Positions 1 to 6,107 of a DNA stretch of 15,782 bases are shown one piece after another. The stretch's first letter is position 1. Each line of letters starts with the position of its first letter. The notes beneath the pieces were generated by a model. The model was not told the DNA's origin. It was given only the letters and a program-made list of their open reading frames with translations, and ran no database searches. Origin of the DNA: DATBIO01 sp036556965 (lineage in GTDB: Bacteria; Acidobacteriota; Vicinamibacteria; Fen-336); the NCBI GenBank assembly GCA_036556965.1, contig DATBIO010000202.1, positions 1-15,782 of the forward strand, written 5' to 3'. The position numbers and the translations under genes are program-made.

Positions 1-33
1 ACCTCCGGGAGTGGGGGAGCGGGCCGGACTATA
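1..33 (-). promoter_or_regulatory. Promoter -10 and Shine-Dalgarno of a gene lying left of the window
   Basis: Read on the minus strand, a TATAGT hexamer (positions 33 to 28) is followed by about 21 nt and then by GGAGGT at the very edge (positions 6 to 1). This looks like a -10 element, a short leader and a strong ribosome-binding site for a minus-strand gene whose start codon lies just outside. I see no convincing -35 at 16-18 bp spacing. It also suggests that the gene ending at 60 is not simply co-transcribed with the next one. Confidence 0.45.
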
Positions 34-59
34 GCAAATCCTCCCCCGTCCCCGGGCGC

Positions 60-2039
60 TCAGCGCGCCCGCGTGGGGAGAGGCGCACGGACGGCGAACA
101 GCTCGCGGCCTCCCTCGCGGGCGACGGGAGAGAGGGGCAGCACCGCCTCCACGTAGGCGAGCAGCGGCGCGCCGGCGCGGCCGCGGTCGAGGACCACGTG
201 GCGGACGTCGAGGGCGGCCAGGGCCGCCGCCGCCCGCTCCCGGTCGCGCGGCAGGTCCTCGGCCTCCAGCGGTCCTCCGGAGCTCAGGCGGAAGAGCGCG
301 CCCACGACGGGCAGGGCGTCGTAGGCCGCGTCGATGGTGCGGGGGACCCGCGAGGCCGCCCCGCCCAGGATCGCGTGCCGGTGCACGGTCTGTGCGTACA
401 CGGTCCGGAAGTCGAAGGTGCCCCGGGTCCCGAAGGCGTCCTGGATGCCCAGGGGCAGCTCGAGCACGGCCCCGCCGGTGCGCGCGCGCAGGGCCTCGTC
501 GAGGCCGCTCGCGGGCAGGGCGTAGGTGGGGAACGGGGCGGCCACGTACTCGGCGGCCACGAGGACCGCCGCCGCCAGGGCGGCGAGCCGGCGCCGCCGC
601 GCGTCGGCGATGGAGGCCAGGGCGAGGGCGACGAGGACGGCCGCCGCGAGCTGGGCCACCACCACCGCGCGGCCCGGCATGCGGGCGTTGGCCACGATCG
701 GCACGTACCGGAGCGCGGCCTGGGGAGAGAGCACGCCGGTGTTGGCGCCCGCGACGCGAAGGTAGGGTCCGAGGGACCAGAGCAGGAACGCCCCGCCCAC
801 GATCCACCAGCGCCCGTCCCCGCGCCCGGCCCCGCGCCTCCAGGCCGCCACCAGCAGCAGCGTCACCACCAGGCCCACCGGCGTCATCTCGACGGGGTCG
901 AGCGCGAACCGGTCGTACCAGCCTCGCACCCACGCTCCGAGGACCGGGTGCTGGGCGTGGGGCAGGGGAAGGGCGGCGAGGTCGAGGCCGGGGGGCGCGT
1001 TGCGCCAGACGTATGCCTGCGAGACGTACTCCCCGCGCTGCCAGAGCCGGAAGGCTCGCGCCAGCAGGGGAGCCGTGCCCGCGGCGAGCACGAGCAGGGC
1101 CACGGCGGCGGGGCGCGCCAGGTCCCGCGGGGGGACGCCCGTCCGGCGCAGGCGGACCCGCCAGCGCGTGAGGGCCAGGAGGACGGCGAGCACGCCCGCG
1201 GCGGTCCGGAGGTTGAACGTGCCGCGCGCGGAGACGGACAGCGGACCCGCCCGGAACGCGAACCCGCCCGTGAGCGCCACCACCGCCGCGAACGCCACCA
1301 CGGCGGCGAGGAGGGCGACCAGGGTGCGTCGCGCGGCGCGGATTCGCGGGGTGTCGGGGACGCGGACCAGCGCCGGGCGCGCGAGGTGCAGGGCGGCCAG
1401 GAGGGCGGCCAGCGCGGCCGCGAACACGGCGTGGTAGTAGTCGGTGAAGGCCGTCATCACCAGGAGGACGCCGACGAGTGCGGCCGCGGCGGCCGTCCTC
1501 GTGCGCAGCGCGCGCGCCACGGCCAGGGCCACCAGCGGGATCCCGTAGGCGGCCACCAGGTTGAAGTGGCCGAGCAGGTGGCCCGTCACGAAGGGCGCGC
1601 CCGCGAAGACGAGTCCGGCCACGGCGGAGGCCGAGGCCGAGCGCGTCTCCCGCCAGGCCAGCGCATAGGCGCCCAGCGCGCTCAGCCAGAGCGCGGTCAT
1701 CAGGATCACGTTCTGGGCCGCGGCCAGGGACATGCCCCCGAGCACGGTGGCCGCCAGGAGGGCATGGAAGGCGGTGTGGCTGTGGAGGGTGAGGTCGATG
1801 CCGAGGGGGTGGAAGAGGGCGGGGGTGAAGAAGAAGTCGAGGGCAGGGGAGGCGCGGGCCTCCCTCATCCAGTGGAAGTTCCAGAGGAAGGCCAGGTTGT
1901 CGCCCGCGGCGTGCCCCGGCACGTGGGTGGCGAGCCGCGTGGCCAGGGGGAAGGTCCAGGCCACGGCCCACAGCGCGAAGCCGGCCGCCGCCGCGGCGTG
2001 CGCGAGCATCCTCCGCGGCTTCTCTCCCGTGTGCTCCAT
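60..2039 (-). CDS. Polytopic membrane protein, possible GT-C-type glycosyltransferase
   Basis: The 659-residue product has many Ala/Leu/Val-rich transmembrane segments over roughly residues 10-500 and a C-terminal soluble part of about 150 residues. Near the N-terminus is a short loop with GDNLAFLWNFHW, then a phenylalanine-rich FFFTPALFHP segment and a histidine-containing LTLHSHTAFH. This pattern is typical of large uncharacterised bacterial membrane proteins thought to be GT-C-fold glycosyltransferases, in which an acidic residue of the first external loop (here Asp47) is catalytic. A second conserved-looking loop (NARMPGRAVVV) precedes the last membrane block. The ATG start at 2039 has only a weak GAGG 3 nt upstream. 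The gene is divergent from the lipoprotein gene at 2160. A link to lipid-linked sugars is inference; a plain membrane protein of unknown function is the safe call. Confidence 0.8.
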   Translation of the reverse strand: MEHTGEKPRRMLAHAAAAAGFALWAVAWTFPLATRLATHVPGHAAGDNLAFLWNFHWMREARASPALDFFFTPALFHPLGIDLTLHSHTAFHALLAATVLGGMSLAAAQNVILMTALWLSALGAYALAWRETRSASASAVAGLVFAGAPFVTGHLLGHFNLVAAYGIPLVALAVARALRTRTAAAAALVGVLLVMTAFTDYYHAVFAAALAALLAALHLARPALVRVPDTPRIRAARRTLVALLAAVVAFAAVVALTGGFAFRAGPLSVSARGTFNLRTAAGVLAVLLALTRWRVRLRRTGVPPRDLARPAAVALLVLAAGTAPLLARAFRLWQRGEYVSQAYVWRNAPPGLDLAALPLPHAQHPVLGAWVRGWYDRFALDPVEMTPVGLVVTLLLVAAWRRGAGRGDGRWWIVGGAFLLWSLGPYLRVAGANTGVLSPQAALRYVPIVANARMPGRAVVVAQLAAAVLVALALASIADARRRRLAALAAAVLVAAEYVAAPFPTYALPASGLDEALRARTGGAVLELPLGIQDAFGTRGTFDFRTVYAQTVHRHAILGGAASRVPRTIDAAYDALPVVGALFRLSSGGPLEAEDLPRDRERAAAALAALDVRHVVLDRGRAGAPLLAYVEAVLPLSPVAREGGRELFAVRAPLPTRAR

Positions 2040-2052
2040 GGTCCTCGCGGCG

Positions 2053-2082
2053 TTGACTTTGGCGCGCGGGTTACCCTAAGAT
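2053..2082 (+). promoter_or_regulatory. Sigma-70-type promoter of the lipoprotein gene
   Basis: TTGACT (2053-2058) and TAAGAT (2077-2082) are separated by 18 bp, a good housekeeping-sigma promoter in otherwise GC-rich DNA. Transcription would start near 2089, giving a leader of about 70 nt. A GAAGGAG ribosome-binding site lies at 2144-2150, 9 nt before the ATG at 2160. Confidence 0.7.
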
Positions 2083-2159
2083 ACGCGGGTTTTGCTTCGC
2101 TCCCGCGGAGCATAAGCGTGTCGCACCTCATTTCCATCCTGCCGAAGGAGTTTTCGTCG

Positions 2160-3203
2160 ATGGCGCCAACCGTCCGTCGCGTCGGCCTGTGGGCCGTCGT
2201 AGCCACCGCCTTTGTCTCGGGTTGCGCCCGCCGTGGCCCCGAGCCCCTCGACATCACCCCGGGGTTCCAGGTGAACCGCGCGCGTGCCCCGCTGGGCAGC
2301 GCCGTGGAAGTCACCTACACCTGGACGGTGGGGCCGCAGGCCAAGAAGCTCGACCAGGAGTACCACGTCTTCGCGCACTTCCTGGACTCGCACAAGGTCA
2401 TCCTCTTCACGGACGACCACCTCCCCACCCCGCCCACCATGACCTGGGAGGCGGGGAAGACCTACACCTACAAGCGCACCGTCTTCATCCCCGTCTACCC
2501 CTACGTGGGCGACGTGCAGGTGGCCATGGGGCTCGTGCCCGCGGCGGCCCGCCGCGAGCGGCCGGCCCTCAAGGGCGAGGACATGGGGCTGCGCGCGTAC
2601 AAGGTCGGGCAGATGGAGCTGCTCCCGCAGACCGAGAACATCTTCCTCGTCTACAAGGAGGGCTGGCACAACCCGGAGACGTCGCCCCAGAACCCCTCCC
2701 TCGAGCGCACGTGGACGAAGAAGGAAGCCCTGGTCTCCTTCAAGAACCCCAAGAAGGACATCGTGGTCTACCTCGAGGCGGACACGAACTCCAAGGCCTT
2801 CGACGCGCCGCCCGTCCTCACCGTCTCCGTCAACGGCAAGACGGGGGTGGCCGTGCCCATCGAGAACTCCGAGGTCTTCCTGAGGAAGATCAAGGTCAAG
2901 GCCGCCGACCTCGGCGACCAGGAGTGGGTGGACCTGCGGCTCTCGATGAACCAGTCCTTCGTGCCGAAGGCCAAGGGGGTCAACGCCGCCGACGACCGCG
3001 AGCTGGGGCTCCTCGTCTACCACCTGTACGTGGCCGACGCCGCCCGGCTGGGCGAAGTGTCGGACGTCGTGGAGGCGGGTCCCGTCACGGTGCCCACCGC
3101 CGCCGCGGCCACGGCCAAGCCCGCGGCCACGACGGCCAAGCCGTCGGTGCCGGGCCGGCCCGCCGCGGTGCCGCCCGCGGCGAAGCCCACCACCGGAAGC
3201 TAG
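2160..3203 (+). CDS. Secreted lipoprotein of unknown function
   Basis: The product has 347 residues. An N-terminal signal peptide (basic Arg6-Arg7, hydrophobic core) ends in the lipobox VSGC, so Cys22 should be lipidated and the protein anchored in a membrane, probably the outer one. The mature part looks like two beta-rich domains. The first, about residues 30-150, begins with a predicted beta-sandwich (PLGSAVEVTYTWTV, then aromatic strands around YHVFAHFLD). The second, about 175-300, also has alternating strands. The last 40 residues are an Ala/Pro/Thr/Lys tail of low complexity. I do not recognise a named family. The ATG at 2160 is chosen for its GAAGGAG site and upstream promoter. The open frame continues upstream to 198 but runs antisense to another gene and is not coding. 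The gene converges on the GTPase gene at 3234. Confidence 0.85.
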   Translation: MAPTVRRVGLWAVVATAFVSGCARRGPEPLDITPGFQVNRARAPLGSAVEVTYTWTVGPQAKKLDQEYHVFAHFLDSHKVILFTDDHLPTPPTMTWEAGKTYTYKRTVFIPVYPYVGDVQVAMGLVPAAARRERPALKGEDMGLRAYKVGQMELLPQTENIFLVYKEGWHNPETSPQNPSLERTWTKKEALVSFKNPKKDIVVYLEADTNSKAFDAPPVLTVSVNGKTGVAVPIENSEVFLRKIKVKAADLGDQEWVDLRLSMNQSFVPKAKGVNAADDRELGLLVYHLYVADAARLGEVSDVVEAGPVTVPTAAAATAKPAATTAKPSVPGRPAAVPPAAKPTTGS

Positions 3204-3210
3204 GGCGGGC

Positions 3211-3234
3211 GCGGCCGGCCCCGTGGCCGGCCGC
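3211..3234. terminator. GC-only hairpin between convergent genes, probable bidirectional terminator
   Basis: A perfect 10-bp inverted repeat, GCGGCCGGCC and GGCCGGCCGC around the loop CCGT, fills the gap between the lipoprotein stop codon (3201-3203) and the GTPase stop codon (3234-3236). There is no U-tract on either side, so it may act as a non-canonical terminator or as an RNA 3' end stabiliser. Confidence 0.55.
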
Positions 3235-4328
3235 TACTTGCCCTTGATCTCCAGCTCCAGGTGGAGGGTCAGCCGCTCGAGCCGGCGGCTGCCCATCAGC
3301 TTCACGGTGACCGCGTCACGCACCGACTCCTCGGCGCCCTCGCCGTCGAAGCCCAGGTGGATGCGCAGCGACGACGCGCCCTTGAGGAGCTGGGCCGGCA
3401 CCTCGATGCTGGCCTTGCGCCGGACGTCCTGGCGGGCGGCCTGCTCGGGCACGAGGATGTCCTGGAGCCGCTTCTCGATCTGGCGCGACCCGCCCGGGGC
3501 GGCGGCGCGGCCGGCCGCGCCCACGGTGGAGGCGCGGAGCTTCTCGAGCTCGTTCTGGATGTCGAGGTGCCCGCGCGTCTTCACCGCCACCACGTGCTTG
3601 CCCGTGTCCTCGGAGGCGAACTCCACCACCTCGTCGGCGGGGGAGGCCTCGTGCGCGGCGGGCGGGGGCGGCGCCACCGCCGCCACCGGGGCGGGAGACG
3701 CGGGCACCGCCACCGCGGGCCGGCGCGCCGGCTCCTCCGGGGCCACCTTCCGCCGCACGGCGGAGATGGCCTGGCGGGAGATGGCCTTCAGCGTCTCGAA
3801 CACGCCGATCCCATGCAGGGCCGCGGCCTCGAAGCTGGAAAGGCCCTCGGGGTTGAGGATCGCGTTGAGCTGCTCCACGGGCAGGATGTTGCGGATGTCG
3901 CGCTTGTTGTACTGGAAGACGACGGGGACCTGGTCGAAGGACAGGCCCAGCTCGGCCAGGTTGGCGCGCAGGTTGTGCAGCGACTCCTGGTTCGCGTCCA
4001 TGGCCACGGCCTGGCTGTCCGCCACGAAGACCACGCCGTCCACGCCCTTCAGGACCAGCTTGCGCGTGGCGTTGTAGAAGACCTGGCCGGGCACGGTGTA
4101 GAGCTGCAGGCGCACCTTCATGCCGCCGATGACGCCCACGTCCAGGGGCAGGAGGTCGAAGAAGAGGGTGCGGTCGGTCTCCGTCTCCAGGCTCACCATC
4201 TCCCCACGCGAGGCGGGCGCCGTCTTCTGGTGGATGGCCTGGAGGTTGGTGGTCTTTCCGCACAGGCCAGGACCGTAGTAGACGATCTTGGCCGTCATCT
4301 GCATCGTCGTGTAGTTGAAGAAGACCAC
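3234..4328 (-). CDS. MglA-like Ras-family GTPase with long C-terminal extension
   Basis: The 364-residue protein has an N-terminal G domain (residues 1-195) that closely matches MglA, the polarity and motility GTPase of Myxococcus. It has the P-loop GPGLCGKTT (19-27), Arg53 in switch I, a TVPGQ motif (78-82) with the MglA-type Thr78 and Gln82, and NKRD (141-144). Positions agree with my recollection of M. xanthus MglA numbering, which supports the GTG start at 4328. MglA itself is about 195 residues; here about 170 more follow. They comprise a Pro/Ala linker (about 195-235), a helical stretch, and a final beta-rich domain (about 295-364) that I do not recognise. No mglB-like gene is adjacent. 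It should be a nucleotide-dependent switch acting on polarity, motility or envelope assembly. Translation is probably leaderless (TAAACT 9 nt upstream, no Shine-Dalgarno). Confidence 0.9.
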   Translation of the reverse strand: MVFFNYTTMQMTAKIVYYGPGLCGKTTNLQAIHQKTAPASRGEMVSLETETDRTLFFDLLPLDVGVIGGMKVRLQLYTVPGQVFYNATRKLVLKGVDGVVFVADSQAVAMDANQESLHNLRANLAELGLSFDQVPVVFQYNKRDIRNILPVEQLNAILNPEGLSSFEAAALHGIGVFETLKAISRQAISAVRRKVAPEEPARRPAVAVPASPAPVAAVAPPPPAAHEASPADEVVEFASEDTGKHVVAVKTRGHLDIQNELEKLRASTVGAAGRAAAPGGSRQIEKRLQDILVPEQAARQDVRRKASIEVPAQLLKGASSLRIHLGFDGEGAEESVRDAVTVKLMGSRRLERLTLHLELEIKGK

Positions 4329-4337
4329 GATCGCGGC

Positions 4338-4343
4338 AGTTTA
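4338..4343 (-). promoter_or_regulatory. Putative -10 of a leaderless promoter (GTPase gene)
   Basis: TAAACT read on the minus strand ends 9 nt before the GTG start at 4328. No Shine-Dalgarno sequence lies between them. I see no clear -35. Confidence 0.5.
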
Positions 4344-4383
4344 GCCCGGAACGGGGGTGGGCGGACGGCGGGCGGGGACGGGG

Positions 4384-4872
4384 CTAGAAGGCGATGCCGG
4401 CCCCCGCGGAGAGGCGGTAGTCGAGCGGGATGAGCGGCTCCCCCGAGAGGTTGTAGTTCCGGTACTCCGCCTTCAGCACCAGGAGCTCCTTGACCCGGAG
4501 CTTCAGCCCCAGCACGAGGCAGCTCAGGGTGGCCGTCTCGCTGGCCTCGCCCAGGGACACGCGGTAGACCCCCACGCCCAGGCCGCCGTAGGGCACGAGG
4601 GCGCCGATGGGCGGGCCGAGGAGGGCGCTACCCGTGAACGTGGTGACGCTGCCTTCGTGGTTCTCTCCGGGAAGGCGGGCGAACTCGCCTTCGAAGGTGA
4701 GGACCCGGAACCAGGTGGAGCCCAGGGCCGCGCCGTAGCCGAGCGACCACCCCTCGTCCGGGTAGGCCTGGGCGGCGAAGACGACGACGTCGCCGGCACG
4801 GGCCGGCGTCCCCGGCACGGTGGCCGTGGCGGCCACGAGCGCGGCCAGGGCGATCCGATGGCGAAGCCTCAT
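4384..4872 (-). CDS. Secreted beta-rich protein, probable small outer-membrane beta-barrel
   Basis: The 162-residue product has a clear signal peptide (MRLRHR basic start, Ala/Leu/Val core) with a probable cleavage after ARA at residue 26. The mature part alternates short amphipathic strands rich in Gly, Tyr, Phe and Leu with turns, and ends in a C-terminal phenylalanine (SAGAGIAF). These are features of outer-membrane beta-barrel proteins recognised by BamA. The start at ATG 4872 is chosen because it begins the signal peptide and sits at the expected transcription start of a strong upstream promoter; a TTG eight codons upstream (4896) would add a non-signal extension. The stop lies 55 nt before the start of the GTPase gene on the same strand, which has its own promoter-like element. 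The precise function is unknown. Confidence 0.8.
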   Translation of the reverse strand: MRLRHRIALAALVAATATVPGTPARAGDVVVFAAQAYPDEGWSLGYGAALGSTWFRVLTFEGEFARLPGENHEGSVTTFTGSALLGPPIGALVPYGGLGVGVYRVSLGEASETATLSCLVLGLKLRVKELLVLKAEYRNYNLSGEPLIPLDYRLSAGAGIAF

Positions 4873-4880
4873 AGGACGCA

Positions 4881-4909
4881 AGCCTATTAGAGTCAAGCAT
4901 TTAAGTCAA
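4881..4909 (-). promoter_or_regulatory. Promoter of the beta-barrel gene, leaderless type
   Basis: On the minus strand TTGACT (4909 to 4904) and TAGGCT (4886 to 4881) are separated by 17 bp. The -10 ends 8 nt before the ATG at 4872, so the predicted transcription start falls at or within a couple of bases of the start codon. There is no Shine-Dalgarno sequence. A second TTGACT lies at 4896 to 4891. Confidence 0.7.
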
Positions 4910-4922
4910 TCAGGGACCTGCA

Positions 4923-4952
4923 TTGACTCGCCTTCGGCGCGGACCCTAGAAT
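4923..4952 (+). promoter_or_regulatory. Sigma-70-type promoter of the JAMM gene
   Basis: TTGACT (4923-4928) and TAGAAT (4947-4952) are 18 bp apart, the same layout as the promoter at 2053-2082. It is divergent from the promoter at 4881-4909, and the two -35 boxes are only 13 bp apart. The predicted leader is about 27 nt, with no recognisable Shine-Dalgarno sequence before the ATG at 4986. Confidence 0.7.
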
Positions 4953-4985
4953 GTCTGGTCGGTCCCTCAGCAGCGTCCCTTGACC

Positions 4986-5528
4986 ATGACGGCCTACCTC
5001 TCACAGAACGCGTTCTGGGGCCTCCTCATCTCGGCGGTGGAGGTCTACAAGCGGGAGTGCTTCGGCCTCCTCATCGGCTACCGCGACCGGGGGCCCGAGG
5101 AGCGGTTCATCGTCGAGCACGCCGTGCCTTTCCAGAGCGCGGGGCGCCGGCACCGGGGCGTGGTCAGCAACCCCCGCGCCCACCGCCGGATCGAGCGGTT
5201 CCTGGCCGGCATCCCGCAGCTCTCCGTCATCGGGGACTTCCACTCGCACACCATGTGGGGCTACAGCAAGGCGGCCAGCCACCCCAGCGAGATCGACCTC
5301 GAGGGCATGAAGCCGGACGACATCTACGTGATCGTCAGCGTGAACGACCGGCTGCGCGAGGTGCCCTGGAACTACAACGACGACGGCTCGCTCTCCGGCA
5401 CCACCGACGACCACCACTTCCGGCTCACCGCCTACACCGTGACCGCCTCGGGCGAGCCGCGCCGCGTGCCCATCGTGTGCCCCTACGCGCTGGGCTTCAG
5501 CGCGCGCCCCCTCCGCGCCGTCAAGTAG
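4986..5528 (+). CDS. JAMM/MPN-domain metalloprotease-like protein
   Basis: The 180-residue protein is essentially one JAB/MPN domain. The expected zinc-site residues are Glu24 (in KRECFGLLIG), the His86-Ser-His88 pair in GDFHSH, and Ser101/Asp104 in SEID. JAMM enzymes hydrolyse isopeptide or peptide bonds; bacterial relatives process ubiquitin-like sulfur carriers or act in polymorphic systems. Canonical spacing is HxH, seven residues, then SxxD. Here 12 residues separate the second His from Ser101, an insertion of about five residues rich in aromatic and small residues (TMWGYSKAASHP). No ThiS/MoaD/ubiquitin-like gene or E1-like gene lies nearby. The ATG at 4986 is preferred over a TTG two codons upstream. 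The JAMM fold is secure; activity and substrate are not. Confidence 0.85.
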   Translation: MTAYLSQNAFWGLLISAVEVYKRECFGLLIGYRDRGPEERFIVEHAVPFQSAGRRHRGVVSNPRAHRRIERFLAGIPQLSVIGDFHSHTMWGYSKAASHPSEIDLEGMKPDDIYVIVSVNDRLREVPWNYNDDGSLSGTTDDHHFRLTAYTVTASGEPRRVPIVCPYALGFSARPLRAVK

Positions 5529-5572
5529 CGCGATTTCGTAGCGGCGCGCCGCCACCGCCCTCCCCCGCTCTC

Positions 5573-5595
5573 GATAATGGAAGAGAGCAAGGAGG
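5573..5595 (+). promoter_or_regulatory. -10-like element and strong Shine-Dalgarno of the BON gene
   Basis: GATAAT (5573-5578) could serve as a -10, although no -35 is visible. AAGGAGG (5589-5595) lies 4 nt before the ATG at 5600 and fixes that start. It is one of the few strong ribosome-binding sites in the window. Confidence 0.5.
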
Positions 5596-5599
5596 CGCC

Positions 5600-6091
5600 A
5601 TGACCAAGGCATGGATGACGCTGCTGCCGGCCCTCGCCCTGTGCGCCGCGGGCACGCTGGCCTGCGCGCGGGCGGAGCAGAAGGCGGAGGAGGCGGAGGA
5701 CAAGGCGGCGGGCGCGGCGGAGCGCGCCGGCGAGGAGGCGCGCGAGGGGTCGGGCCAGGCCGGCGACGCCCTGGAGAAGGCGGGTGAGAAGGCGGGAGAG
5801 GCCGCGGAGAAGGTCGGGGACAAGGCGGCGGAGGCGGCGGAGACGATCGGCGACACGGTGGACGCGGCCAAGCAGACCCTCGACGTGAAGGCCGCCCTCA
5901 TGGCCGCGGACGACGTCGACGCGTCCGCCATCGACGTGGACACCGACGAGGCCACGAAGACCGTCACCCTCCGCGGGACCGTGCCCGCCGCCGGCCAGAA
6001 GGCGGCCGCGGAACGCATCGCCCGCGAGAAGGCCGAGGGCTACACGGTGCGGAGCCAGCTCAAGGTGGCCAGGGCGCCGCGCGCCGGCTGA
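5600..6091 (+). CDS. BON-domain lipoprotein with Ala/Glu/Lys-rich helical repeat
   Basis: The product has 163 residues. A signal sequence ends at Cys22 (GTLAC, an imperfect lipobox), suggesting a periplasm-facing lipoprotein. Residues about 26-91 are highly charged and Ala-rich, with repeated AEKAGEKAGEAAEK-like units predicting a long amphipathic helix or coiled coil, reminiscent of LEA-type repeats. The C-terminal part (about 92-160) is a BON domain with the expected alternation: helix, DVDASAIDVDTD, then TVTLRGTV, a helix ending at IAREKA, and QLKV. BON domains bind membranes or phospholipids and occur in osmotic-stress proteins such as OsmY, so an envelope-stress role is likely but inferred. 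It ends 4 nt from the convergent regulator gene. Confidence 0.85.
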   Translation: MTKAWMTLLPALALCAAGTLACARAEQKAEEAEDKAAGAAERAGEEAREGSGQAGDALEKAGEKAGEAAEKVGDKAAEAAETIGDTVDAAKQTLDVKAALMAADDVDASAIDVDTDEATKTVTLRGTVPAAGQKAAAERIAREKAEGYTVRSQLKVARAPRAG

Positions 6092-6107
6092 GGCTTCAGC
6101 GCCGGCG
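6082..6107. terminator. Hairpin formed across two convergent stop codons
   Basis: CGCCGGCTGA (6082-6091) pairs with TCAG (6096-6099) and CCGGCG (6102-6107), with a 2-nt bulge at 6100-6101 and the loop GGCT. Both stop codons (TGA at 6089-6091; complement TCA at 6096-6098) are inside the stem. There is no U-tract on either side. It is a candidate bidirectional 3' end structure. Confidence 0.45.

Noticed and set aside
198..2159. Plus-strand open frame that would extend the lipoprotein gene by 654 codons upstream
   Set aside because: It lies antisense to the membrane-protein gene and translates to Gly/Arg/Glu/His-rich text without domain signal. The lipobox signal peptide and ribosome-binding site place the real start at 2160.
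4951..4983. Possible ten-codon leader peptide before the JAMM gene
   Set aside because: Its ATG overlaps the -10 hexamer at 4947-4952, upstream of the predicted transcription start, and it has no ribosome-binding site.
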